Positions 38,084 to 47,690 of a DNA stretch of 47,898 nucleotides are shown one piece after another. The first letter of the stretch is position 1; each line of letters starts with the position of its first letter. The DNA comes from Geodermatophilus obscurus (lineage in GTDB: Bacteria; Actinomycetota; Actinomycetes; Mycobacteriales; Geodermatophilaceae), in contig NZ_FRDM01000029.1 of NCBI RefSeq assembly GCF_900143215.1, positions 1,207 through 49,104 on the forward strand, in the 5' to 3' direction. Below the pieces are notes generated by a model. It was not told the origin of the DNA, did not search any database, and saw only the letters and a list, made by a program, of their open reading frames with translations. The position numbers and the translations under genes are program-made.

Positions 38084-38997
38084 GCAGACGCCGTCCCGAC
38101 GCCGATGTGCCCCCGGGCCTGCTGCTGGTCGACAAGCCCGGCGGCATGACCTCGCACGACGTCGTTGCCCGGGCCCGGCGGGTGCTCTCGGTCCGCCGGG
38201 TCGGGCACGCCGGCACGCTGGACCCGATGGCCACCGGCCTGCTGGTCCTGGGCGTGGGGACGGCGACCCGGCTGCTCGGGTACGTCGGCGGGCACGACAA
38301 GACCTACGAGGCGACCATCCGCCTCGGCCAGACCACCGTCACCGACGACCGCGAGGGCGAGGTCCTCGCCACCACCCCGGCGGGGCACCTGGACGGCGAC
38401 GCCGTCACCGCCGCCCTGGCCGCGCAGACCGGCCCGCTGCTGCAGGTGCCCTCGTCGGTGAGCGCGGTGAAGGTCGCCGGCCGCCGCTCCTACGACCGGG
38501 TGCGCGCCGGCGAGGAAGTGGTCCTCGAGCCGCGGGCGGTGACCGTCCACCGGCTCGACGTCCACCGCGTCACCCGCCCCACGCCGGACCTGGTGGACGT
38601 CGACGTGACCGTCTCCTGCACCGCCGGCACCTACGTCCGCGCGATCGCGCGCGACGCCGGCGCTGCCCTGGGTGTGGGCGGGCACCTCATCGCGCTGCGC
38701 CGCACCACCTCCGGTCCGTTCTCGGTGGCCGGGGCCGCGCCGGTCGAGGAGGCCGGGCAGGCGCTGGCCGCCGGCGGGGGAGCGGGGGTGCTCGGTCTTC
38801 CCGACGCCGCCCGCGCCGTCTTCCCGGTGCGCACGCTGACCGACGAGGAGGCGCGCGCCCTCGGGCACGGGCAGCGGATCCCGGCCACCGGCGCCCCCGG
38901 CCTGCACGCCGCGGTGGACGGCGCGGACCGGCTGGTCGCCCTGGTCGAGGACGCCGGCGCCGCCGCTCGCGTCGCGGTCGGGTTCCCGCCCGGGTGA
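38080..38997 (+). CDS. truB: tRNA pseudouridine-55 synthase
   Basis: 305 residues. Makes pseudouridine 55 in the T loop of tRNAs. GLLLVDKPGGMTSHDVVARAR, then HAGTLDPMATGLL with catalytic Asp48, KTYEATIRLGQTTVTDD, PSSVSAVKVAGRRSYDRVRAGE and CTAGTYVRAIARDAGAALG. A PUA-like C-terminal region is present. GTG 38080 overlaps the MATE stop. It ends the coupled chain from rbfA. Confidence 0.96.
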   Translation: MSRRRPDADVPPGLLLVDKPGGMTSHDVVARARRVLSVRRVGHAGTLDPMATGLLVLGVGTATRLLGYVGGHDKTYEATIRLGQTTVTDDREGEVLATTPAGHLDGDAVTAALAAQTGPLLQVPSSVSAVKVAGRRSYDRVRAGEEVVLEPRAVTVHRLDVHRVTRPTPDLVDVDVTVSCTAGTYVRAIARDAGAALGVGGHLIALRRTTSGPFSVAGAAPVEEAGQALAAGGGAGVLGLPDAARAVFPVRTLTDEEARALGHGQRIPATGAPGLHAAVDGADRLVALVEDAGAAARVAVGFPPG

Positions 38998-39128
38998 GGT
39001 GCTGGAACGGCTCCCGTGCCGGGCCGCGGCGCCGGTGCGGCATCGGTCATCGCGCCGTCGTCGCCCGCGGCCGACCGCTCCGCAGGGTCGCGGGATTGAC
39101 CGGCCGCCCCGCCGGGCAGGGGGCGTTC

Positions 39129-39452
39129 ATGAGCGTCGTCAAGATCAACGCGATCACCGTGCCCAAGGACAAGCAGGAGCGGTTCGAGGAACGGTTCAAG
39201 GGTCGCGCCGGTGCGGTGGAGAGCACCCCGGGCTTCGAGTGGTTCGAGCTGCTGCGCCCCCTGGAGGGCACCGACCAGTACCTCGTCTACACCCGGTGGG
39301 AGAGCGAGGACGCCTACCGGGCGTGGGAGTCCGGACAGGACTTCGCACGGGCCCACGAGGGTGGCGGGTCCTCGCTCGCACCGGCGGCCAGCGACTCGCA
39401 CCACCTGTGGTCCTACGAGGTGATCGAGAGCGCGGCGCCCGACCGGCCGTGA
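39129..39452 (+). CDS. mhuD: MhuD-like haem-degrading monooxygenase (ABM domain)
   Basis: 107 residues. It matches M. tuberculosis MhuD from the start (VVKINAI), with Asn7 and Trp66 at the same positions as the residues that control haem ruffling in MhuD; His76 in FARAHEGG is close to its haem ligand His75, one residue offset. It breaks down haem to release iron without CO in MhuD; that product is not shown here. ATG 39129 with a GGGGG purine run upstream. It stands alone, 131 nt after truB. Confidence 0.85.
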   Translation: MSVVKINAITVPKDKQERFEERFKGRAGAVESTPGFEWFELLRPLEGTDQYLVYTRWESEDAYRAWESGQDFARAHEGGGSSLAPAASDSHHLWSYEVIESAAPDRP

Positions 39453-39503
39453 CCGCCCGCGACGGTCGCCGCCGGGTGCAGAGGCGGCGGAGCTAGGGTG
39501 GGC

Positions 39504-39531
39504 GGGCGGTCCGGCAGCTGCCGGACCGCCC
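39504..39531 (+). terminator. 28-nt perfect palindrome between mhuD and ilvE
   Basis: GGGCGGTCCGGCAG followed directly by CTGCCGGACCGCCC. It is the likely terminator of the mhuD transcript. It also lies just after TAGGGT (39494-39499), a possible -10, so it could instead be a 5' hairpin of the ilvE mRNA. Confidence 0.6.
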
Positions 39532-39562
39532 CTCGGATCCGCGCACGCCGCAGGTGGGAGCC

Positions 39563-40702
39563 ATGACCGACACGCTCGCCGACAGCCGTACCTCTCCCCG
39601 GGTCTTCACCGAGGGTGTGCCGGTGGTCGTGGAGGACGTGCGCCGTCGTCCCGCCGCGGAGCGGAACGCGCTGCTGGCCGACCCCGGTTTCGGCCGGTAC
39701 TTCACCGACTCGATGTTCGTCGCGCGCTACCGCGCCGGAGAGGGCTGGTACGACGCCCGGCTGACGCAGTACGGGCCGCTGCAGGTCGACCCCGCGACCG
39801 CCGCGCTGCACTACGCGCAGTCGATCTTCGAGGGGCTCAAGGCCTACGCCCAGCCAGACGGCAGCGTGGCCACCTTCCGGCCCGAAGCCAATGCCGCCCG
39901 CTTCGTCCGCGGCGCCAAGCGGCTGGCCATGCCGCCGGTGCCCGAGGAGGCCTTCCTCGCCGCCGTGGACGCGCTCGTCGAGACCGACCGCGACTGGGTG
40001 CCCACCGGCCCGGACCAGACCCTGTACCTGCGCCCCTACCAGCTGGCGACCGAGCCGTTCCTCGGCGTCCGCCCGGCGCACGAGTACGTGTTCCTGGTGA
40101 TCGCCAGCCCGGCCGGCGCCTACTTCCCGCGCGGCGTCCACCCGGTGTCGGTGTACCTGTCGGAGGACTACATCCGCGCCGCGCCCGGCGGCACCGGCGA
40201 CGTCAAGTGCGCCGGCAACTACGCCGCCAGCCTGCTGGCCCAGGAGCAGGCGATCGACGCCGGCTGCGACCAGGTCGTCTGGCTCGACGCGGTGGAGAAG
40301 CGCTACGTCGAGGAGATGGGCGGGATGAACCTGTTCTTCGTCCTCGGCTCCGGGGACGACGCCGAGCTGGTCACCCCCGAGCTCACCGGCACCCTGCTGC
40401 CCGGCATCACCCGCGACTCGCTGATCACCGTCGCCCGCGAGATGGGCCACCGGGTGACCGAGCGGAAGTTCAGCGTGGAGGAGTGGCGCTCCGGCGTCGC
40501 CGACGGCACCGTCACCGAGACCTTCGCCTGCGGCACCGCGGCGGTCATCACCCCGGTCGGTGAGGTGAAGGCGCGCACCGGCGACTTCACCGTCGGCAAC
40601 GGCGAGCCCGGCCCGATCACCATGCGGCTGCGGGAGCACCTGCTCGACATCCAGCACGGCCGGGTGCCCGACACCCACGGCTGGCTGCACCGGGTCGCCT
40701 GA
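39563..40702 (+). CDS. ilvE: Branched-chain amino acid aminotransferase
   Basis: 379 residues, class IV PLP enzyme, last step of Ile, Leu and Val synthesis. YAQSIFEGLKAY near 89-100, TLYLRPYQLATEPFLGV, the PLP lysine Lys215 in GDVKCAGNYAASL, EEMGGMNLFFV, and SLITVAREMG with ETFACGTAAVITPVG near 320-334. ATG 39563 with GGTGGGAG upstream is preferred to GTG 39554. Confidence 0.96.
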   Translation: MTDTLADSRTSPRVFTEGVPVVVEDVRRRPAAERNALLADPGFGRYFTDSMFVARYRAGEGWYDARLTQYGPLQVDPATAALHYAQSIFEGLKAYAQPDGSVATFRPEANAARFVRGAKRLAMPPVPEEAFLAAVDALVETDRDWVPTGPDQTLYLRPYQLATEPFLGVRPAHEYVFLVIASPAGAYFPRGVHPVSVYLSEDYIRAAPGGTGDVKCAGNYAASLLAQEQAIDAGCDQVVWLDAVEKRYVEEMGGMNLFFVLGSGDDAELVTPELTGTLLPGITRDSLITVAREMGHRVTERKFSVEEWRSGVADGTVTETFACGTAAVITPVGEVKARTGDFTVGNGEPGPITMRLREHLLDIQHGRVPDTHGWLHRVA

Positions 40703-40721
40703 GCGGCCCGGACGCATCGAC

Positions 40722-41696
40722 GTGCGCCGGTGGCGGGGGCTGGAGGCGACCCCCGGGGACCTGGGACGCACGGTGGTCACCGTCGGCATGTACGACGGCG
40801 TCCACCGCGGGCACCAGCAGCTGATCGGCACGGCCGTGGCGCGGGCCCGGGCGCTGGGCCGCCCGTGCCTGCTGCTCACCTTCGACCCGCACCCCTCCGA
40901 GGTGGTGCGCCCGGGCTCGCACCCGGCGATCCTGACCTCGCTGGACCGCAAGGCCGAGCTGGTCGCCGGGCTCGGCGTCGACGAGATGTGCGTGCTCCCG
41001 TTCACGCCGGAGTTCATGCGGCTCTCCCCGGAGACGTTCACCCACACCGTGCTCGTCGAGCACCTGCACGCCGCCTCGGTGGTGGTGGGGGAGAACTTCA
41101 CCTACGGCCACCGCGCGGCGGGCACGGTCGCGACGCTCGCCCAGGAGGGCCGCCGGTTCGGGTTCACCGTGGAGCCGGTCCCGCTGGCCGGGGACTCCTC
41201 GGCCGACGGGGAGATCACCATCTCCTCGACCTACGTCCGGGCCTGCGTCGCCGCCGGTGACCTGGTCTCCGCGGCACGGGCGCTGGGCCGACCGCACCGC
41301 ATCGAGGGCGTCGTCGTCCGGGGGGACCGGCGCGGCCGCGAGCTGGGCTACCCGACGGCGAACGTGGAGTCCCCGCCGTTCACCGCGATCCCCGCCGACG
41401 GCGTCTACGCCGGCGGGCTGGTCATCCTGGACCCTCGCACCGGGGCCAGCGTGAGCACCTCGCCCGCGGCGATCTCGGTCGGCACGAACCCGACGTTCCA
41501 GGGCACCCGGCGCACCGTCGAGGCGCACCTGCTCGACTTCGACGGCGACCTCTACGGGGAGCACGTCGGCGTGGAGTTCGTGCAGCGGCTGCGCCCGATG
41601 GCCGCGTTCTCCGGCGTCGGCGAGCTGGTCGCCCAGATGGACCACGACGTCGCCCGGACCCGCGAGGTCATGGGGGTCGACCGGCGGTCGTCGTGA
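40722..41696 (+). CDS. ribF: Bifunctional riboflavin kinase / FAD synthetase
   Basis: 324 residues. Makes FMN then FAD. N-terminal nucleotidyltransferase: VVTVGMYDGVHRGHQQLI (FDGVHxGH type), LLTFDPHPSEVV, VVGENFTYGHRAAG, ITISSTYVRACVAAGD. C-terminal flavokinase from about 185: ALGRPHRIEGVVVRGDRRGRELGYPTANV, GVYAGGLVI, SVGTNPTF, VEAHLLDFDGDLYGEHVGVEFV. GTG start. Normal partner upstream of rpsO. Confidence 0.95.
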   Translation: MRRWRGLEATPGDLGRTVVTVGMYDGVHRGHQQLIGTAVARARALGRPCLLLTFDPHPSEVVRPGSHPAILTSLDRKAELVAGLGVDEMCVLPFTPEFMRLSPETFTHTVLVEHLHAASVVVGENFTYGHRAAGTVATLAQEGRRFGFTVEPVPLAGDSSADGEITISSTYVRACVAAGDLVSAARALGRPHRIEGVVVRGDRRGRELGYPTANVESPPFTAIPADGVYAGGLVILDPRTGASVSTSPAAISVGTNPTFQGTRRTVEAHLLDFDGDLYGEHVGVEFVQRLRPMAAFSGVGELVAQMDHDVARTREVMGVDRRSS

Positions 41697-41838
41697 CGAG
41701 CGGGGCCGCGGTGTCGGCCGACCAGCCGACCCCGCTCCCGGCCGGCGTCCCCCCGGGTATCCAGCTGTCACGGACGGTGCTCCTGCCCTCGCTGGTAGTC
41801 TGATCGACGGTCGGTGGACCCGACCTGTGTGCAGCCTG

Positions 41839-41860
41839 CCCCCGTGAGAGAGACCGGGGG
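41839..41860 (+). promoter_or_regulatory. Hairpin in the rpsO leader, possible S15 autoregulatory site
   Basis: CCCCCG (41839-41844) and CGGGGG (41855-41860) enclose a 10-nt loop, 30 nt before rpsO. TAGTCT (41796-41801) may be the promoter -10, giving a leader of about 85 nt. S15 represses its own mRNA in many bacteria through diverse leader structures; that this one is such a site is inference. Confidence 0.4.
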
Positions 41861-41889
41861 CCACACGTGACCTGCCCCGGAGGCAATCC

Positions 41890-42159
41890 ATGGCGCTCGA
41901 CAGCGCGACGAAGCAGCAGATCATGACCGAGTACGCGACGGTCGAGAAGGACACCGGTTCGCCCGAGGTGCAGGTCGCGATGCTGACCCGCCGGATCAGC
42001 GACCTGACCGAGCACCTCAAGCAGCACAAGCACGACCACCACAGCCGGCGGGGCCTGCTCCTGCTGGTCGGTCGTCGTCGCCGGCTGCTGAACTACCTGG
42101 CCAAGACCGACATCAACCGGTACCGGTCGCTCATCGAGCGGCTCGGCCTGCGCCGGTGA
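41890..42159 (+). CDS. rpsO: 30S ribosomal protein S15
   Basis: 89 residues, exactly the family size. Helical protein that binds 16S helices 20-22. [50 protein letters not shown] is split over residues 22-70 and ends [16 protein letters not shown] 41890 with GGAGG upstream. It is followed by a long terminator. Confidence 0.98.
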   Translation: MALDSATKQQIMTEYATVEKDTGSPEVQVAMLTRRISDLTEHLKQHKHDHHSRRGLLLLVGRRRRLLNYLAKTDINRYRSLIERLGLRR

Positions 42160-42162
42160 ACC

Positions 42163-42196
42163 AGAGGGGACCGTCCCGGCCGGGACGGTCCCCTCT
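42163..42196 (+). terminator. Strong terminator after rpsO
   Basis: A perfect 34-nt palindrome: AGAGGGGACCGTCCCGG (42163-42179) and its complement (42180-42196), 3 nt after the stop, followed by CTCG. Confidence 0.85.
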
Positions 42197-42280
42197 CTCG
42201 TGCGGCACCCGCCGCACGGGATCCAGGCCCCGCGCCGGGGCCCGACGCTGGTCGGTCCTCGGTAGTGGCCCCCGGGCATG

Positions 42281-42297
42281 CCCCTCCGCGTGAGGGG
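42281..42297 (+). promoter_or_regulatory. Hairpin in the pnp leader
   Basis: CCCCTC (42281-42286) and GAGGGG (42292-42297) with a 5-nt loop lie about 100 nt before pnp. In other bacteria a leader stem of pnp is an RNase III site for autoregulation; this is only a suggestion here. Confidence 0.3.
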
Positions 42298-42400
42298 GAA
42301 CGACTCCCGTGGGCTTCGATCGAAGACCGGTCACCCGGGCGCAGCCAGGCGCGAGGCCACGAAGAGGACGTCGCCGCATGCGACGTAGGAAGAGGACAGC

Positions 42401-44689
42401 GTGTCCGCACCCACCACCCAGCACAGCACCGCTGCTGCGGAGTTCGACCCCGAGGACGGGGTCACCACCGCCACCGCGGTCATCGACAACGGCAGCTTCG
42501 GCAGCCGCACCATCACCTTCGAGACCGGCCGGCTGGCCAAGCAGGCCGCCGGCTCCGTCGTCGTCACCACGGGCGACACCATGCTGCTGTCGGCCACCAC
42601 GGCCGGCCGCCAGCCCAAGGAGCACTTCGACTTCTTCCCGCTGACGGTCGACGTCGAGGAGCGCATGTACGCCGCCGGGCGCATCCCCGGCTCGTTCTTC
42701 CGCCGCGAGGGCCGTCCCTCCGAGGACGCGATCCTCACCTGCCGGCTGATCGACCGCCCGCTGCGCCCGACCTTCGCCAAGGGGCTGCGCAACGAGGTCC
42801 AGGTGGTCATCACCGTCCTGTCGCTGGACCCCGACCACCTCTACGACGTGCTGGCCATCAACGGCGCCTCGGCGTCCACCCAGCTCTCCGGCCTGCCGTT
42901 CTCCGGCCCGGTCGGTGGCACCCGCGTCGCGCTGGTCAACGGCCAGTGGGTGGGCTTCCCGACCCACGCCGAGCTCGAGGACGCCGTCTTCGACATGGTC
43001 GTGGCCGGCCGCCTCCTCCCGGACGGCGACGTCGCGATCATGATGGTCGAGGCCGAGGCCACCGAGAAGACGATCGAGCTGGTCGCCGGCGGCGCCACCG
43101 CGCCGACCGAGGAGGTCGTCGCCCAGGGCCTCGAGGCCGCGAAGCCCTTCATCAAGGCGCTGTGCGAGGCGCAGTCGGCGCTGGCCGGGAAGGCCGCCAA
43201 GCCGGTCGCGGACTTCCCGCGCTTCCTGGACTACCAGGACGACGTCTACGCCGCGGTGGAGTCGCACGCCGGCGCCCGGCTGGCCGAGGTCCAGGCCATC
43301 GGCGGCAAGCAGGAGCGCAACGACGCCACCGACGAGCTCAAGGACGAGACCCTCGCGGCGCTCGCCGGCCAGTTCGAGGGCCGCGAGAAGGAGGTCTCCG
43401 CCGCCTTCCGCGCCGTCACCAAGAAGGTCGTCCGGCAGCGCATCCTGCGGGACAAGGTGCGCATCGACGGCCGTGGCCTCACCGACATCCGCCCGCTCTC
43501 GGCCGAGGTCGAGGTCCTCCCGCGGGTGCACGGCTCGGCGCTGTTCGAGCGCGGCGAGACCCAGATCCTGGGCGTCACCACGCTGAACATGCTCCGCATG
43601 GAGCAGCAGCTGGACACGCTGTCGCCGGTCAACCGCAAGCGCTACATGCACAACTACAACTTCCCGCCCTACTCGACCGGTGAGACCGGCCGCGTGGGCT
43701 CGCCCAAGCGCCGGGAGATCGGCCACGGCGCGCTGGCCGAGCGGGCGCTGCTCCCGGTGCTGCCCGACCGCGAGGAGTTCCCCTACGCGATCCGGCAGGT
43801 GTCCGAGGCGCTGGGCTCCAACGGCTCGACGTCCATGGGCTCGGTCTGCGCCTCCACCCTGGCGCTGCTCAACGCCGGCGTGCCGCTGCGCGCCCCGGTC
43901 GCCGGCATCGCCATGGGCCTGGTCTCCGACGAGGTCGACGGCAAGACCCAGTACGTCGCGCTGACCGACATCCTCGGTGCCGAGGACGCCTTCGGTGACA
44001 TGGACTTCAAGGTCGCGGGCACGCGGGACTTCGTCACCGCGCTGCAGCTGGACACCAAGCTCGACGGCATCCCGTCCGACGTGCTGGCCCAGGCGCTGAC
44101 CCAGGCTCGCGCGGCCCGGCTGCACATCCTCGACGTGATGAACGAGGCCATCGACGCCCCCGACGAGATGAGCCCGTACGCGCCGCGGGTCACCACGGTG
44201 CGCATCCCGGTCGACAAGATCGGTGCGGTCATCGGCCCCAAGGGCCAGATGATCAACGCGATCCAGGACGAGACCGGCGCGGACATCACCATCGAGGACG
44301 ACGGCACGATCTACGTCGGCGCCTCCGACGGCCCCTCGGCCCAGGCCGCGGTCGACCGGATCAACGCCATCGCCAACCCGCAGATGCCCAAGGTCGGCGA
44401 GCGCTTCCTCGGCACCGTCGTCAAGACCACGCCGTTCGGCGCCTTCGTCTCCCTGCTCCCGGGCAAGGACGGCCTGGTGCACATCAGCAAGCTGGGTGGC
44501 GGCAAGCGGGTCGGCAAGGTCGAGGACGTCGTCAACGTCGGCGACAAGCTGCAGGTCGAGATCACCGACATCGACGCCCGCGGCAAGATCAGCCTCGTGC
44601 CGGTGGCGGCCGAGGGGGACGGCGCCGCTGACGCCGCCCCGGCCGGCGACGCGGCCCCGGCGGCCGACGCCGCGCCCGCGGAGGCGTGA
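42401..44689 (+). CDS. pnp: Polyribonucleotide nucleotidyltransferase (PNPase)
   Basis: 762 residues. Phosphorolytic 3'-5' exoribonuclease. First RNase PH domain: [37 protein letters not shown]. Second: [67 protein letters not shown] domain: [21 protein letters not shown] near 605. S1 domain: [28 protein letters not shown]. Ala-rich tail. GTG 42401; its stop overlaps the M16 gene by 4 nt. Order rpsO-pnp is universal. Confidence 0.97.
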   Translation: MSAPTTQHSTAAAEFDPEDGVTTATAVIDNGSFGSRTITFETGRLAKQAAGSVVVTTGDTMLLSATTAGRQPKEHFDFFPLTVDVEERMYAAGRIPGSFFRREGRPSEDAILTCRLIDRPLRPTFAKGLRNEVQVVITVLSLDPDHLYDVLAINGASASTQLSGLPFSGPVGGTRVALVNGQWVGFPTHAELEDAVFDMVVAGRLLPDGDVAIMMVEAEATEKTIELVAGGATAPTEEVVAQGLEAAKPFIKALCEAQSALAGKAAKPVADFPRFLDYQDDVYAAVESHAGARLAEVQAIGGKQERNDATDELKDETLAALAGQFEGREKEVSAAFRAVTKKVVRQRILRDKVRIDGRGLTDIRPLSAEVEVLPRVHGSALFERGETQILGVTTLNMLRMEQQLDTLSPVNRKRYMHNYNFPPYSTGETGRVGSPKRREIGHGALAERALLPVLPDREEFPYAIRQVSEALGSNGSTSMGSVCASTLALLNAGVPLRAPVAGIAMGLVSDEVDGKTQYVALTDILGAEDAFGDMDFKVAGTRDFVTALQLDTKLDGIPSDVLAQALTQARAARLHILDVMNEAIDAPDEMSPYAPRVTTVRIPVDKIGAVIGPKGQMINAIQDETGADITIEDDGTIYVGASDGPSAQAAVDRINAIANPQMPKVGERFLGTVVKTTPFGAFVSLLPGKDGLVHISKLGGGKRVGKVEDVVNVGDKLQVEITDIDARGKISLVPVAAEGDGAADAAPAGDAAPAADAAPAEA

Positions 44690-46065
44690 CCACGTCCACG
44701 CAGCAGGCCCTGACCGGGGCCGGCACGGGCGCCACCGCGCCCGTGCCGGCCCCGGTCGGTGTCGGGGAGACGCTCGTCCTGGACGTCGACGAGGTCGGCG
44801 GCCGGGTCGAGCGCACGGAACTGCCCGGCGGCCTGCGGGTGCTCACCGAGACGATGCCCGGGGTGCTGTCGGCGACCGTCGGCATCTGGGTCGGCGTCGG
44901 CTCGCGGGACGAGACCGACGCGGTCGCCGGCTCCTCGCACTTCCTGGAGCACCTGCTGTTCAAGGGGACCAGCAGCCGCAGCGCGCTGGAGATCGCGACG
45001 GCCATGGACGCCGTCGGGGGTGAGATGAACGCCTTCACCGCCAAGGAGCACACCTGCTACTACGCGAACGTGCTCGCCAGCGACCTGCCGCTGGCCGTCA
45101 CCCTGCTCGGCGACCTGGTCACCGACGCGCTCAACACCGCCGCGGATCTGGAGAGCGAGCGGACGGTGGTGCTCGAGGAGATCGCCATGCGCGACGACGA
45201 GCCCTCCGACCTGGTGCACGACCTGTTCGCCGAGACGCTGTTCGGCGGCACCGCCCTGGGCCGGTCGGTGCTCGGCACCGTCGAGTCCATCGAGGGCCTG
45301 ACCCGGGACGACGTCGACGGCTGGTACCGCCGGCGCTACACCGTCCCCTCGATCGTGGTCACCGCCGCAGGCCGGGTCGAGCACCAGCAGGTGCTGGACC
45401 TGGTCACTGCCGCGTTCGGCGACCGGCTGTCCGGCCCGGGACGTCCGGCCCCGCTGCGGCGGGGCGAGGAGGGCGGATCGACCTCACCCGCCCGCCCGGC
45501 GGGCCTGATCCGGCGGCGCACGGAGCAGACCCACGTGCTGCTGGGCTCGGTCGGCCTCGGCCGGCTCGACGAGCGGCGATACGCGGCGGCGGTCCTGGAG
45601 ACCGCGGTCGGCGGGGGGATGAGCTCGCGGCTGTTCCAGGAGATCCGGGAGAAGCGCGGGCTGGTGTACAGCGTCGGCTCGTCGCTGTCGCACTACGCCG
45701 GGACCGGGTCGTTCTCCGTCTACGCGGGGTGCTCGCCCAAACGGGTGCCCGAGGTGCTGCGCCTGGTGCGCGAGGAGCTCGCCCGCGTCGCCGCCGACGG
45801 GCTCACCGCCGAGGAGGTGGCGCGCGGCCGCGGCCAGCTCAAGGGCGGGCTGGTCCTCGGGCTCGAGGACACCGGCTCCCGCATGAGCCGCCTGGGCAAG
45901 AGCGAGCTGTCCCACGGCGAGTACCTGCCGGTACGCGAGGTGCTCGCCCGGCTGGACGGCGTCGACGAGGGCCAGGTCCGCGCGGTCGCCGCCGACCTGC
46001 TCACCCGCGACACCTGTCTGGCCGTGGTCGGCCCCTACCGCGAGTCCGAGCTCGACCGCCTCTGA
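44686..46065 (+). CDS. M16-family zinc metallopeptidase
   Basis: 459 residues. The inverted zinc motif HFLEH gives His85, Glu88 and His89; the distal Glu lies in [18 protein letters not shown] near 160. [28 protein letters not shown] and the C-terminal [22 protein letters not shown] are family signatures of processing-peptidase-like proteins (PepR/YmxG). The function is not defined. GTG 44686 is coupled to pnp; the stop overlaps the VanZ-like gene by one base. Confidence 0.93.
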   Translation: MTTSTQQALTGAGTGATAPVPAPVGVGETLVLDVDEVGGRVERTELPGGLRVLTETMPGVLSATVGIWVGVGSRDETDAVAGSSHFLEHLLFKGTSSRSALEIATAMDAVGGEMNAFTAKEHTCYYANVLASDLPLAVTLLGDLVTDALNTAADLESERTVVLEEIAMRDDEPSDLVHDLFAETLFGGTALGRSVLGTVESIEGLTRDDVDGWYRRRYTVPSIVVTAAGRVEHQQVLDLVTAAFGDRLSGPGRPAPLRRGEEGGSTSPARPAGLIRRRTEQTHVLLGSVGLGRLDERRYAAAVLETAVGGGMSSRLFQEIREKRGLVYSVGSSLSHYAGTGSFSVYAGCSPKRVPEVLRLVREELARVAADGLTAEEVARGRGQLKGGLVLGLEDTGSRMSRLGKSELSHGEYLPVREVLARLDGVDEGQVRAVAADLLTRDTCLAVVGPYRESELDRL

Positions 46066-46433
46066 TGGCCCGCACGCACCCCGTCCTCGCCGTCCACGGC
46101 GCGCTCTCGCGCGGCGCGTTCGCGGTGGCCGTCCTGGTGTCGCTGGCGGTGCTGTTCGCCCCCGCGGACGACGTCCCCTCGTCGCCGCCGGGGGTGGACA
46201 AGCTGGTGCACCTGCTGCTGTTCGCCGCTCTCGCGGCCAGCGGCAGGTGGGCCGGCGTCCGGGCCGGTGTCCTCGCCGGGATACTGGTCGTCTACGCCGC
46301 GGTGAGCGAGGTCGTCCAGGGCGTCTCGGCGCTGGAGCGGTCGGCGTCCGTGGCCGACTGGGTCGCCGACGTCGTCGGCGTCCTGGCCGGTCTGCTGGCG
46401 TGGGCCTGGGCCGGACGGCGCACCCGCGCCTGA
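46065..46433 (+). CDS. VanZ-like membrane protein
   Basis: 122 residues with about four membrane helices: FAVAVLVSLAVLFAP, then KLVHLLLFAALAASGRW (VanZ-like DKLxHxxxF), GVLAGILVVYAAVSEVVQG with ExxQ, and DWVADVVGVLAGLLAWAWAG with the DxxANxxG-type motif. VanZ is a teicoplanin-resistance accessory; most relatives, like this one, are not linked to resistance. ATG at 46065 in TGATG with the M16 stop. Confidence 0.85.
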   Translation: MARTHPVLAVHGALSRGAFAVAVLVSLAVLFAPADDVPSSPPGVDKLVHLLLFAALAASGRWAGVRAGVLAGILVVYAAVSEVVQGVSALERSASVADWVADVVGVLAGLLAWAWAGRRTRA

Positions 46434-47288
<855 letters not shown>

Positions 47289-47407
47289 GCGAGGATCCTG
47301 CAGCGGGGAGGCGCCGTCCTCCGCACCGTCCGCACCTCCTCACCCTCCGCGGATCAGGGCGAGGGTCGGGGCGGTGCCGCCTGTGACGGGGGGCGCCTCG
47401 ACCGGAC

Positions 47408-47438
47408 TTGCGCACGGACGCCGGGAGTCGTGTATGGT
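47408..47438 (+). promoter_or_regulatory. Putative rRNA operon promoter
   Basis: TTGCGC (47408-47413) and TATGGT (47433-47438) with a 19-nt spacer lie about 250 nt before 16S. The region 47289-47690 has no gene; its left part probably ends the dapB transcript. GTACAGTAGGAC at about 47509-47520 could be the -10 of a second promoter. Confidence 0.5.
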
Positions 47439-47566
47439 TCTCTACGCGCTGGACGGGCTCGGGAGGGCCGCGGAGGAGCACCCCCGGGTGCAGGACTCCG
47501 AGGACGGCGTACAGTAGGACAAGCCGCCAGAGACGAAGCCCGAGAGGGTCCAGTCGCTGCGCGTCC

Positions 47567-47586
47567 GCTCCTTGAGAACTCAACAG
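47567..47586 (+). promoter_or_regulatory. rrn leader antitermination (boxA-like) element
   Basis: GCTCCTTGAGAACTCAACAG is the conserved box seen in actinobacterial rRNA leaders, where NusB/NusA and S10 are thought to load. nusA lies 18 kb to the left in this window. Confidence 0.7.
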
Positions 47587-47648
47587 CGTGCCGAAAGTCA
47601 GTGCCAAGTTTGAACCCCTTTTGTGGGTTTCTTTGGGTTGATTGACAT

Positions 47649-47666
47649 CAAGAGTGCTAGCTCTTG
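47649..47666 (+). other. Small hairpin just before 16S rRNA
   Basis: CAAGAG (47649-47654) and CTCTTG (47661-47666) with a 6-nt loop. It lies in the pre-16S leader and may belong to the processing stem. The TTGACA beside it (47642-47647) lacks a -10. Confidence 0.4.
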
Positions 47667-47690
47667 GTTCTCGGCTCGGTATCGAATTCA

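Noticed and set aside
47642..47670. TTGACA before 16S as a third rrn promoter
   Set aside because: No -10 hexamer at the right distance; the site overlaps a leader hairpin close to the mature 5' end.
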